Shown: positions 27,949 through 35,810, counted from the stretch's first letter. The stretch is 64,000 nucleotides of DNA from Bradyrhizobium lablabi (GCF_900141755.1 NZ_LT670844.1:1736001-1800000); one strand, 5' to 3'. A program made the numbers and translations. Notes: a model not told the origin generated them from the letters alone.

Positions 27949-28242
27949 GTGTCAGTTGCATGGATTTCAATAGCGGGCGTTGGGATTCTGCTGGGAAGAA
28001 ACTTTCGCGTTTTCGTGCTTGCTCCCGCTTTCGCGGCCGACGCGATCGTAATTTCAACGGCTTCCATTGCACACAAAATACCGATGTTTGAGGCGGCAAA
28101 GCTGATATTTCTCACGCTCGTCTGCCTTCAGATGGGATATTTAATCGGCTTGTTCACCCGATCCGCGGCATGTGAATCACAAGCTCAAAATCATCCGACG
28201 ATCGATCGGCCATCGCAGACGATTTTGCCATTTGCCAAATAG
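27949..28242 (+). CDS. small two-helix membrane protein
   Basis: 97 residues from GTG 27949, chosen for an AGAGGAG site 6 bases upstream; a longer frame from 27778 would overlap the previous gene and has no site. Two hydrophobic helices are visible (GVGILLGRNFRVFVLAPAF... and KLIFLTLVCLQMGYLIGLF), with a polar tail of about 25 residues. No motif suggests a function. Small proteins of this plan are common in Bradyrhizobium. Confidence 0.6.
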   Translation: MSVAWISIAGVGILLGRNFRVFVLAPAFAADAIVISTASIAHKIPMFEAAKLIFLTLVCLQMGYLIGLFTRSAACESQAQNHPTIDRPSQTILPFAK

Positions 28243-28406
28243 CTGGGCGCTCGTTTTATCGCAAAGCCCGACGCTTCGCGCGTCTCTCCTGATGGCGCCG
28301 GATCCGATCCGAGACCAACTCAAGGTTCGTTTCGCTAGTTTGCACGCCGGCTAATTTTACTTAATATGTCGGCCTTCGAATACCTCGAGCCGCTATTGGT
28401 CTCCAC

Positions 28407-29696
28407 TTGCAGATTCCCTTTGCTATCCTGATCGCGCTGCTGGCGTTAACTCCCGCATTGATCATCGCAAACAATACGTTGCTCCAGCAAGTCGCCGCGG
28501 TCATCGCACTCCTGGCACTCGCTATCGCGACAGCGGCCACCCGCGGATTCGAAATACGTCAGCTCATAAAAATTGTCCGGCCGGTAGCAGTCCTGCTGGC
28601 GCTTCCTGCAATTTGGATGATCGTCCAAGCAACTCCCATTCCGGTCGGTCGCCTGACCCAACCGATCTGGGCAAGTTCGGCCAGTTATCTCCAAGCTCAT
28701 GCATTTGGATATATCAGCCTTGATCAAGGCAAGACGCTCGGTTGCCTCCTGATTTATGGTTTTGGCGTCGCCATCATAATCCTCACCATTCTGCTGGCGC
28801 GTGACCGCAAGCGGGCGGAGCAGATATTGTTGACCTCAAGCGGAGTAACCGTTCTCACGGTGCTGTTACTGCTGGTGATCGAGTCAGGGCATTTTGACAT
28901 CCTTAAGGGCGCTGAATCCGATCCTAAGGGTCTTCTACCCGCGATAAGTTCATTGGGAATGATTTTTTGCCTGGCGTCCGCGGCGCGGGTCGCCGAGCGA
29001 CGTGCGAGCAGCTTCGGCGACAACGCGTTTTGGAAGCGGGTCCCGAGTCTGATCGTTTGTGCGATCGGTTTTTTGATCTGCTTCCTCGCGTTGGTCGCGT
29101 TCGGAAATGTCAATCTCGGCATTGTGGCCACCTGCGCGATTGTGACATTCGCTTCGGTGCAGATATTTCGCCGATTCGATGTCGCACAATGGTCAATCGA
29201 TCTTTTCCTGTTACTGATCGGCGCGGCGGCGGTGGCCGCCATCTGGCATCACGCGGGCACCCCTTCGGTGCCATTCATCATTCAATTCGCCGACATGCCA
29301 TCCAGCGACGCCGCGGCAACGGCAGCACGTATTTATGCGGACACCGGCCCCCTGGGAAACGGCGCGGGAACCTATGCGGCGTTGTTTCCAATGTATCGAA
29401 TTGCCGGACAACCAATTCAAGGCGCTCCGACGATAGTCACGGCTCTGGCGATCGAATGGGGCCTCCCTGCCCTGCTCGTACTTCTCGTCGCGGTCTTATG
29501 GCTTGTTTCGCGCTTGGTGCACGGCGCGCTGTCTCGCGGACGCGATTCTTTCTATCCCGCCGCTGCCGCCGCCTGCACCGTGATTTTGCTCGGACAGGCG
29601 CTTTGCAGTACGACTATTTCACAGTGGTCCGTCATGCTGATTGGTGAGGTAATGATCGGATTGGGCTTGGCGCAAAGCATCAAGCGGACGGGATGA
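28407..29696 (+). CDS. O-antigen ligase-like membrane protein
   Basis: 429 residues with about ten hydrophobic helices, from a TTG start at 28407 without a strong ribosome site, so the start is uncertain. The periplasmic loop contains GPLGNGAGTYAALFPMYRIAG, the G-x-G-x-G-T/S block of the ligase/polymerase family, but the conserved His after it is not obvious (TIVTALAIEWGLPALL stands there). It is the third family member in the window and the most divergent. It could act on a different acceptor, or have lost activity. Confidence 0.7.
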   Translation: MQIPFAILIALLALTPALIIANNTLLQQVAAVIALLALAIATAATRGFEIRQLIKIVRPVAVLLALPAIWMIVQATPIPVGRLTQPIWASSASYLQAHAFGYISLDQGKTLGCLLIYGFGVAIIILTILLARDRKRAEQILLTSSGVTVLTVLLLLVIESGHFDILKGAESDPKGLLPAISSLGMIFCLASAARVAERRASSFGDNAFWKRVPSLIVCAIGFLICFLALVAFGNVNLGIVATCAIVTFASVQIFRRFDVAQWSIDLFLLLIGAAAVAAIWHHAGTPSVPFIIQFADMPSSDAAATAARIYADTGPLGNGAGTYAALFPMYRIAGQPIQGAPTIVTALAIEWGLPALLVLLVAVLWLVSRLVHGALSRGRDSFYPAAAAACTVILLGQALCSTTISQWSVMLIGEVMIGLGLAQSIKRTG

Positions 29697-29826
29697 GTCG
29701 AGGCTCCTGGAAGCGACCACGGGGTAGGGCTCGATCCCTCGCCAAGCGATCAATTTCGAAGCCTGCGCCAAACAAGGACCGTTATCTGACTGGGCGCCCG
29801 AGTGCAGGGTCTGCTGCCAGGTAGGG

Positions 29827-30447
29827 TTATGCCCGACGCTCGGCGACCGTGGACCAGAAGTTTGGATTCCTCGGCGTCTGCATTCTCACCCACTGATATG
29901 GTACTCTCGACCACGGACGAATCGAGTGCGACAAATTGTCAAGGACAAGATCCCCGCTGCTGCTCCTCACGACCAGCACAAGATGATGCTCACCGGAACG
30001 TGTGACGACTTCGCTCAAAAGCAACGCCCTCGCCGGCCAGCCCAAGGCCAGCAATGCGGACCGCTTGGTTACCGCGTAGTCGTTGCAATCCCCGCTCGAG
30101 GGTGCGATCAGCCATTTTTCCGCTGAAAGTCCCTCGTAGTTGCGTTCTGGCACGATGTTTGCGTTGACCGATGTATTGACCTCGTTGATTTCCTGAACAC
30201 GTTTTGCGGTAAGCCTGACCGGGCCGCCGCGGAAGATGAGTTTTTGTGTCCGGCACTGATCGGAGTAGCGCAAGCAAAACTGTGTATAGGCCATTGGCGC
30301 AAGGGTTGCGCGGTGAAAGGAAATATATTGCATCACAGGTGCCAAGGACGCCCTCGACATGCCGACAATGCCTGCATTCATCTCTTGCGGAATTGCCACG
30401 GTGGCCGCCACCGTGATTGCGGCAACCGATTTCAGGAACTTAGTCAT
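29827..30447 (-). CDS. bacterial transglutaminase-like cysteine proteinase (BTLCP, LapG-type)
   Basis: 206 residues from ATG 30447. A signal peptide (MTKFLKSVAAITVAATVAIP) precedes a periplasmic papain-like fold. The Cys is in SGDCNDYAVTKR, the His in GEHHLVLVV and the Asp in LVLDNLS, giving the full catalytic triad. LapG, the studied member in Pseudomonas, cleaves surface adhesins under c-di-GMP control through LapD. No LapD-like or RTX adhesin gene is in the window, so substrate and control are unknown. Divergent from the phosphatase gene. Confidence 0.88.
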   Translation of the reverse strand: MTKFLKSVAAITVAATVAIPQEMNAGIVGMSRASLAPVMQYISFHRATLAPMAYTQFCLRYSDQCRTQKLIFRGGPVRLTAKRVQEINEVNTSVNANIVPERNYEGLSAEKWLIAPSSGDCNDYAVTKRSALLALGWPARALLLSEVVTRSGEHHLVLVVRSSSGDLVLDNLSHSIRPWSRVPYQWVRMQTPRNPNFWSTVAERRA

Positions 30448-30627
30448 TGTCGACCCCCGTTTCTTTTGGGAACCGTACAAAAGAGGATTTGATTTATCGC
30501 TCGATCGCGTAGCAGCGTTTTATTCAAAGCCGAACGAAAGCGTCTGCATTCTATTAACCACAAGGCCTCGGCAATCGATGGCGCGCCGCAACAGCGTTTG
30601 GGCCAGCAAGGGATAGCAAACGCGGAA

Positions 30628-31368
30628 ATGTTGGACCTTCAACAAACGCTCGGGAACAGAATTCGGCCGAGTTTGCCCGGCGGGGTCAGGATCTACGCCA
30701 TGGCTGACATCCATGGTCGGGCGGACTTACTTAGCCAGATGTTGACCGTCATCGACGCGGACTTGGCCCGTAGCCGGCCGCAATATCCGATACACGTGTT
30801 CCTCGGGGATTACATCGATCGCGGTCCGGAGACCTGCCGGACCATCGACATTTTAATCAGGCGCAGCCGCAATCACAAAATGGTATTCCTGAAGGGAAAC
30901 CACGAAGAATATATGCTCGAGGTGATCAGGGATCCCAGCAAACTTCAGGAGTGGAAGCAATTTGGCGGCCTTCAGACCCTGCGGTCTTACGGATTGAATC
31001 CCTCCCTTAATCCGAGCGCGGAGGAGCAAGCCGATCTGATCCAGCGCCTCATCCATACGATGCCGAAATCCCATTTTCAGTTCTTACAGCGTCTGAGGCC
31101 CACCTTCTCCTGTGGCGATTTCTTTTTTGTCCATGCCGGCGTCCGCCCCGGCGTTCCGTTGAATAATCAGCAAGAGCATGATCTGTTTTGGATTCGTGAC
31201 GAGTTTCTCGAAACCGACGAGGATTTCGGCAAATACATCGTGCACGGTCACAGTCCCGTTCAGGTTCCGGACATCCGGCCGAACAGAATTAATATCGATA
31301 CCGGCGCCTATGCGACGGGTAACCTGACCCTCTTGACGATACAGGGCAGTCGCATGCTAGCGCTCTGA
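30628..31368 (+). CDS. PPP-family metallophosphatase (serine/threonine phosphatase type)
   Basis: 246 residues from ATG 30628; a TTG ten codons upstream is an alternative. All metal-binding blocks are present: MADIHGR, FLGDYIDRGPET, FLKGNHEEYML, FFVHAGVRPG and IVHGHSPV, as in lambda phosphatase and PrpA/PrpB. It hydrolyses phosphate esters, often phospho-Ser/Thr or phospho-Tyr. Close to a BY-kinase locus it could oppose tyrosine phosphorylation, which is speculation. The 3' quarter of this gene is duplicated as a decayed inverted fragment at 7250-7420. Confidence 0.9.
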   Translation: MLDLQQTLGNRIRPSLPGGVRIYAMADIHGRADLLSQMLTVIDADLARSRPQYPIHVFLGDYIDRGPETCRTIDILIRRSRNHKMVFLKGNHEEYMLEVIRDPSKLQEWKQFGGLQTLRSYGLNPSLNPSAEEQADLIQRLIHTMPKSHFQFLQRLRPTFSCGDFFFVHAGVRPGVPLNNQQEHDLFWIRDEFLETDEDFGKYIVHGHSPVQVPDIRPNRINIDTGAYATGNLTLLTIQGSRMLAL

Positions 31369-31419
31369 ATTGCGTGCGGGCTGCGAAGGTCGAAGTGATT
31401 TGTCAGAACAAGTGCGATC

Positions 31420-32088
31420 ATGAAATCTGCTCAAAATTTTAAGGTTGCCATATTCCTGCTGCTGGTCCCGTTGGCTGGAGCGGTGATCTTGAACTCGTGC
31501 GCTGATCTTATGCGTCCATCGCCTGTTGATTTTTTCAAAAGCAATGAACGCATTCCTTCCAAGCAAGAAATAGAAACCAGCCGTTATCTCACCATCATAG
31601 CTCCGGCGCGCACTGACCTTAAGGCCGACCTCGCCCAATCGCTTGGAATTTTGGCCCTTAAGTCCGATGCCGGATATCTGCCCAGCGTCAATCAAGATGC
31701 CCAAGTCGCTGCAAGACAAGCATTGGAAGCGGGGCCTTACGATTCGAAAATCTGGTTGATCCTGGCACTTCTCGCCATGCAGAAATCCGCGCATGACGCC
31801 CGGACATCCGACTTCTTGAAAATGTCGTATCTCACGGGGGCAAGCTCTCTCGAGTTGATTCCGACCCGGATTGCCGCAGTAAGCCAACTGGACGCCATTG
31901 GCGATACAGACCTGCAAGAACTAGCTCGCGGAGATATTCGTCTGATACTGAATCGTGTTCCGGAAATTAAACCGGTTCTGGCGAGCGCTCACCGCCATGC
32001 CTCTCCCGAAATGAAAGCGTTCATCGAAGATAGCGTTGCGACAATCGACCCACAATTTGCCGGCACCCTAAGAAATCAAGCTCGGTGA
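31420..32088 (+). CDS. lipoprotein-like helical-repeat protein of unknown function
   Basis: 222 residues. A hydrophobic N-terminus (VAIFLLLVPLAGAVILNSC) with a cysteine at about residue 28 could be a lipidation site, though the box (VILNSC) is not ideal. The rest is helical, with the block DSKIWLILALLAMQKS...FLKMSYLTGASSLELIPTRI matching the plan of the protein at 20295-21029. It follows the phosphatase gene by 51 bases and is probably cotranscribed with it. Function unknown. Confidence 0.7.
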   Translation: MKSAQNFKVAIFLLLVPLAGAVILNSCADLMRPSPVDFFKSNERIPSKQEIETSRYLTIIAPARTDLKADLAQSLGILALKSDAGYLPSVNQDAQVAARQALEAGPYDSKIWLILALLAMQKSAHDARTSDFLKMSYLTGASSLELIPTRIAAVSQLDAIGDTDLQELARGDIRLILNRVPEIKPVLASAHRHASPEMKAFIEDSVATIDPQFAGTLRNQAR

Positions 32089-32162
32089 CGGCTTCTCGAT
32101 AATGCGGGCCCGAAGTTGGGGATCGTCGAGCTTGCCAGCAAGACAATCGCGCTTAGCGCAAC

Positions 32163-32396
32163 CTACCGCGGATCCGGTACCGGATTATTCCATTTCGATC
32201 TTCCGTAGCTCTCGCCATCCCACGGGCGGGCAACAGTCTTGACGTCATCCCGTTCGTATTTTTCACGATCGGCCTTGATTTTCTCGCGCACCGTCATTGA
32301 TTTCGGGGTATCGCAGGTTGCGCATGGTGCAGGCTCGGCCACGGCCTGGCCGGCCAGCAGAGAGCCGATTATCGTTGCGACAAAAAACTTCAACAT
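32163..32396 (-). CDS. small secreted protein of unknown function
   Basis: 77 residues. A clear signal peptide (MLKFFVATIIGSLLAGQAVAE) is followed by a CATC pair and a charged tail ending KWNNPVPDPR. The CxxC could bind a metal or form a disulfide in the periplasm. No family recognised. Confidence 0.6.
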   Translation of the reverse strand: MLKFFVATIIGSLLAGQAVAEPAPCATCDTPKSMTVREKIKADREKYERDDVKTVARPWDGESYGRSKWNNPVPDPR

Positions 32397-32499
32397 CAAA
32401 TGATCATATCAGTTCGCAAGTGCGAAGTAATGTTATTTAATCTCTCATTATTGCACTTAAATACGCCACCAACGCGATTGAGAGCTGCTTAGCACGAAC

Positions 32500-32898
32500 A
32501 TGACGTCGAAATTGCTCAAGACTTGGCTTGTCATGTTGGTCGTCAATACGGCTGTTTGTGAACGCGGCGTGACCCAGGATCAAATCGAAGGCGGACAGCC
32601 CGCCGAGGGCAGTCAGCCCGAGATTTCGCGTGACGAATGGCGATCCAAGGTGGAGGACGCGCGCCGTCGTGCTGAACAACAGAGGCGCGAAGGCATCAAT
32701 CTCATTCCCCCGCAGGTGTCCGAAACCGCGATCGAAGCGGAAATGTCGCGGCGCGCGATCGAGGACGAGAGCCTGCAACCTGGGGATATCGTTTCAACCA
32801 ACCGAGGCCTTTTCAAATTCAAGGGCGGCCCGCTTGAGAATCGTGGACCCGATAATTTTGAGCCGATGATTACGCCGCGTCAGCAAAGCAATAAATGA
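32500..32898 (+). CDS. secreted charged protein of unknown function
   Basis: 132 residues. The N-terminus is hydrophobic (LLKTWLVMLVVNTAV) and suggests export. A charged helical stretch follows (RDEWRSKVEDARRRAEQQRREG), then QPGDIVSTNRGLFKFKGG near the C-terminus. No catalytic motif. It stands alone between minus-strand genes. Confidence 0.6.
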   Translation: MTSKLLKTWLVMLVVNTAVCERGVTQDQIEGGQPAEGSQPEISRDEWRSKVEDARRRAEQQRREGINLIPPQVSETAIEAEMSRRAIEDESLQPGDIVSTNRGLFKFKGGPLENRGPDNFEPMITPRQQSNK

Positions 32899-32968
32899 GA
32901 AGACTTGGCAGTCGACATCAGCGAGCCAGCTTGCCGAAATTGCGTGCTCAGCTTGGGTTCGGACGCGG

Positions 32969-33385
32969 CTAATTCTTTTTGAGCGGTGCAGAGTGGTCCG
33001 GAAACCTGCTCAACATCGCAGCCTTCAGGAACTTGAAATGCGTGATCGTGGTGGCGAGTTCCTTGAGCCGGCGTTGCCCGTTAGAAATCTCGCTTGAGAA
33101 CAAATCCTGATGGTGGTTATCGAGCGCCTCACGTTCGAGGTATTCATCGGTCCCATTTCCAAAGGTCACCGCCGCACGCGCGAGTACGTCGTCGACCCGT
33201 CGATTCAGGCCCGATTGTTCCTGCTCTGCCGCGCGCAGCACATTCTCGATTGCTTCCAGAATGGAGCTTACGCGCGATCGGTCGGTTTCGGCGTCCCGAT
33301 CGGCGGAACGTGCCCTAAAATCCTGATCGCCCGATCGGGATCGAATATAGTTGTGGGCGCGAGCGCGCAAGAAGAGCTGAAACAT
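32969..33385 (-). CDS. cytoplasmic coiled-coil protein of unknown function
   Basis: 138 residues, AGGCAG before the ATG. Mostly charged helix, with RVSSILEAIENVLRAAEQEQSG, DDVLARAAVTFGNGTDEYLER and ISNGQRRLKELATTITHFKFLK giving coiled-coil heptads. I recall similar short proteins in many Bradyrhizobium genomes without function. The first 40 residues are unusually Arg-rich and the true start may be later. Confidence 0.65.
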   Translation of the reverse strand: MFQLFLRARAHNYIRSRSGDQDFRARSADRDAETDRSRVSSILEAIENVLRAAEQEQSGLNRRVDDVLARAAVTFGNGTDEYLEREALDNHHQDLFSSEISNGQRRLKELATTITHFKFLKAAMLSRFPDHSAPLKKN

Positions 33386-33447
33386 CTGCCTATGTCCGGT
33401 CCAAAATCAGGGTTGTTGAGCGCAATATGTTTTCAGGTCATCCCAAC

Positions 33448-33738
33448 TTAGTTAATAAAGGTTAAACCCCCGGAGCGGTCGGCATAGGTTTCGACCATCC
33501 ACTGCCTCCATGCCTGGTCGTGCTTGCCGTAGAGCTCCAGCCAGCGTTTCTCCCGCGTGGTGGTCGGGACTCCATTCTCGTCCCAGGCGACATGATTGCC
33601 GCTTTCATCCAGCGCCGGCAGGCTGTCCAGCCTTTCGAATTCACGGGTCTCCTCGATTGTCAAACCGATCAGGACGTGCCGCCCATCTTTGTCGACAAAA
33701 TATCGCCGAGGCGAATGCTCCCTGAAATCAGTCGTCAT
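33448..33738 (-). CDS. small conserved hypothetical protein
   Basis: 96 residues, acidic and soluble. The core HVLIGLTIEETREFERLDSL and the end TTTREKRWLELYGKHDQAW are typical of a short protein seen repeatedly in Bradyrhizobium, function unknown. Its ATG lies inside the stop region of the 42-residue membrane protein upstream (33728-33856), an 11-base overlap, so the two are translated from one transcript. Confidence 0.75.
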   Translation of the reverse strand: MTTDFREHSPRRYFVDKDGRHVLIGLTIEETREFERLDSLPALDESGNHVAWDENGVPTTTREKRWLELYGKHDQAWRQWMVETYADRSGGLTFIN

Positions 33739-33856
33739 GCCGTGAGGTTTCGTTCGTGATCCAGGGACCTGTTAGAACATCAAGGTACCGAGCGTAGGCC
33801 CATGCGGAGATGGGAACGCCGATCACGAGGAAAAGCAAGATTAAAAACCAGCCCAT
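33728..33856 (-). CDS. 42-residue membrane protein
   Basis: A short frame starting MGWFLILLFLVIGVPISAWA: one transmembrane helix, then YARYLDVLTGPW and a polar tail. It overlaps the start of the 96-residue gene by 11 bases, a coupling that argues for real translation. Function unknown. One of a run of small minus-strand genes. Confidence 0.68.
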   Translation of the reverse strand: MGWFLILLFLVIGVPISAWAYARYLDVLTGPWITNETSRHDD

Positions 33857-34001
33857 GAGACTGCCCAAAAAATTACCGGCTCGCCGGGATCAAGTGTCTT
33901 CGGCATGGCCGAAAAAAATGCGCGCACCAACGTGGCGTGTTGACAAAATAGAGCCAGATCTCAATCCGACAATGGGAAGCGTCCCTTAACCTAACCGCTC
34001 A

Positions 34002-34047
34002 ACGTTACCGAGCTCTCTTGGTGGACGTTACCGAGCTCTCTTGGTGG
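34002..34047. repeat. perfect tandem dimer of a 23-bp unit
   Basis: The unit beginning ACGTTACCGAGCTCTCTTGG occurs twice head to tail with no mismatch. It lies between two short membrane-protein genes (33728-33856 and 34086-34208). Recent slippage or a paired binding site are both possible. Confidence 0.92.
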
Positions 34048-34085
34048 CACTCAAGAGTGATCCATCCGGCGAGGTCGCCGCAATT

Positions 34086-34208
34086 TCAATGGTCGGATCG
34101 GCGCAAGCCTTCAGCCATCTTGTCGTTCTCATCGAGATAATAGCTGTGAAGCCTGCCCAGAATTAGAACGATCGCGCACACCAAAGTGGCAGCCGAGAAA
34201 ACGATCAT
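34086..34208 (-). CDS. 40-residue membrane protein
   Basis: Starts MIVFSAATLVCAIVLILGRL: one transmembrane helix followed by HSYYLDENDKMAEGLRRSDH. The ribosome site is weak. Support comes from the clean helix-plus-charged-tail composition and the neighbouring genes of the same kind. Function unknown. Confidence 0.5.
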   Translation of the reverse strand: MIVFSAATLVCAIVLILGRLHSYYLDENDKMAEGLRRSDH

Positions 34209-34302
34209 GAGTGGATTCTTTTGCGACTAGCCTGCGTGCCGCAAGGCGGAAGCGACGCAATCGTCTTCGCACTCCGCCCTGCTCCGATGCTTGGCAGCAA
34301 AC

Positions 34303-34470
34303 TCAAAATGCGCGGCGCGGATGCCCGAACGTGGTGGCGCGCGATTCGGCAGCATATGGCGCATATAACCTCTGTCGCTCACGACGCTTGTGCGACCGCC
34401 GGACGCGCACCGCGTATCCAGAACAGAAGCCCGCGATGAATGTTAGCGACAGAATTAGCATGGTCAGCAT
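34303..34470 (-). CDS. 55-residue membrane protein with basic tail
   Basis: Starts MLTMLILSLTFIAGFCSGYA, one helix with a GxxxG-like end, then an Arg/Lys-rich cytoplasmic tail (VRVRRSHKRRERQRLY) and TTFGHPRRAF. AAGGA lies 8 bases before the ATG. Bradyrhizobium genomes contain many short proteins with a helix followed by such a basic patch. Function unknown. Confidence 0.6.
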   Translation of the reverse strand: MLTMLILSLTFIAGFCSGYAVRVRRSHKRRERQRLYAPYAAESRATTFGHPRRAF

Positions 34471-34596
34471 GGGAGTCGTTCCTTGTCGCCCCGGAGCTAT
34501 CTACATTCCCTAGTTGTGACGACATCATGATTTCAAACGCTGAAAATTTTGCCATCTATCAAAACCTTGTGCAGCAACGCGCCGCCGAAATAGCCA

Positions 34597-34773
34597 CTAC
34601 GCAAAATAGTAAAAACACCAAAGCACGAATCTCAAAAGCATCGAGCTGAGCAAGTACACCCATCCCGCCATCGCCAACAGCGCCAATCCCAAGAAGGCTA
34701 CAGGGAAAGCCTTCTCCTTAAGCACCGCAACCGACGGGAACTTATTTGGCCTGGGGAGCATGTGGACGCTCAT
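34597..34773 (-). CDS. 58-residue membrane protein
   Basis: MSVHMLPRPNKFPSVAVLKE is followed by a long hydrophobic segment (AFPVAFLGLALLAMAGWVYL then LSSMLLRFVLWCFYYFA), one or two helices reaching the very C-terminus. No clear ribosome site. It is the first of the small membrane genes running to 33448 on this strand. Confidence 0.5.
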   Translation of the reverse strand: MSVHMLPRPNKFPSVAVLKEKAFPVAFLGLALLAMAGWVYLLSSMLLRFVLWCFYYFA

Positions 34774-35282
34774 CTGATGAAAGCTTGGAGGTGATTTCGT
34801 CTACGGAGCAAATTCGTTGATCTCGTGGCGCAATTGTAACAACGCCTTGAATTGTCGGCGCCGGAAAAAACCGCTGCATAAATCCAGCAAGCAATAACCG
34901 CTACTCAATTCAGCAGTTAACCTGAATAATCAAGAATACTTGGCCAACGTTCCCAACCAATCGCATGTAGATTTTCTGATACCGGTGGAATGATTTTTTG
35001 GTTTCACTTAATTGTGCGTCCCGCAAATTCTAACGATGTCGCGGCCCCGCAGATTCGAAAGCTCGTGGCGCGAGCACTGAGTGTCAGTTAGCTAGCAACG
35101 CAGGATATTAACAAGCTAGCCGACTTGAATAAAGCGTCGCTGTATTTCTCGCAGGCCTCGCGATCGGCAAAGACAAATTTCAAGCGCCGGAGCCCTGTGC
35201 GGACGCCGAGCCGGAGCGCGTCCAAGCTTCAGGCCTTCGCGGAAAACATTATGATGATTGAACGACGCTGCTCGCAAATCGG
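34774..35282. other. intergenic; possible short or broken frame at 35088-35225
   Basis: About 500 bases, A/T-rich in the middle. On the minus strand a TTG at 35225 with AAGG 7 bases upstream opens 45 codons reading LRLGVRTGLRRLKFVFADRE then ACEKYSDALFKSASLLI, which looks protein-like. A TGA stop sits just before it in the same frame, after ATG-TTT-TCC-GCG-AAG-GCC, so it may be a small gene or a broken one. Nothing else is supported here. Confidence 0.35.
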
Positions 35283-35672
35283 TTAGGCAGGTCGTCGTTT
35301 GGCCGCTGGTTGGCGCCTCGCGCGACTGATCAGAAAATCATCTACCTTCTTGCCGGCCTTGAGTTGGGCTACCAACCAGCGCGGTTGCTTGCCTCGACCC
35401 GCCCAGGTTTCCGAAGGATCGTTTGGGTTTTGAAATTTGGGAAGGACGGGAGGATATTTCCGACGCACAGCACGGCGTTCACCAACGTGCGAAGCCGGTT
35501 GCCGAACGTTTGCCTTGCTCGGAATCAACCCGCTGGTGAGCTTCGCCAGACGTTCCTCTAATTCGCGCTTTTCCACGGCAATTCTCTCTGAAAGAATTGC
35601 GCCGACCTCCTCATGAAGCGCCCACAATTCGTCGATCGACAGCAATGATAGTTTGAACTTGTTCAACTTCAC
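35283..35672 (-). CDS. H-NS family nucleoid-associated protein
   Basis: 129 residues from GTG 35672, which has GGAGG 7 bases upstream; the ATG 15 codons earlier is weaker. The N-terminal helix (LSIDELWALHEEVGAILSER) is the oligomerisation region. The C-terminus has the DNA-binding block NPNDPSETWAGRGKQPRWLV, whose R-G-K loop (about 89-100) enters the minor groove of A/T-rich DNA. Such proteins silence horizontally acquired and A/T-rich genes. Its closeness to an A/T-rich polysaccharide locus makes that locus a natural target. Confidence 0.9.
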   Translation of the reverse strand: MKLNKFKLSLLSIDELWALHEEVGAILSERIAVEKRELEERLAKLTSGLIPSKANVRQPASHVGERRAVRRKYPPVLPKFQNPNDPSETWAGRGKQPRWLVAQLKAGKKVDDFLISRARRQPAAKRRPA

Positions 35673-35703
35673 TCCCTGCCCTCCAGAATCATTTGATCGG
35701 CGG

Positions 35704-35760
35704 CGGATTTCCCGCATTATTTTAAGCCGACCGAGACCGGATTTCCCGCACTATTTTAAG
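35704..35760 (-). promoter_or_regulatory. direct repeat upstream of the H-NS gene
   Basis: Two 23-base copies containing GGATTTCCCGCA and TATTTTAAG lie at 35704-35726 and 35738-35760, one mismatch apart, with a 34-base period (close to three helical turns). They end 31 bases before the H-NS start codon, where a promoter or operator would be. A role in autoregulation is inferred. Confidence 0.6.
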
Positions 35761-35790
35761 ATATTAAGCGCTGCGCGAAAATTAGGCAAC

Positions 35791-35810
35791 CATTGCGCGA
35801 TCGCGCAATG
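35791..35810. promoter_or_regulatory. 20-bp perfect palindrome
   Basis: CATTGCGCGATCGCGCAATG reads the same on both strands. It lies about 120 bases upstream of the H-NS start and 130 bases beyond the 3' end of the small minus-strand gene at 35942. The shape fits a homodimeric repressor site. The GCGATCGC core also resembles repeated motifs known in other bacteria, so the regulatory reading is tentative. Confidence 0.5.

Noticed and set aside
34211..34513. 100-codon plus-strand frame over the small membrane genes
   Set aside because: Arg/Cys-rich without motif or ribosome site; the minus-strand frames with clean helices explain the region better.
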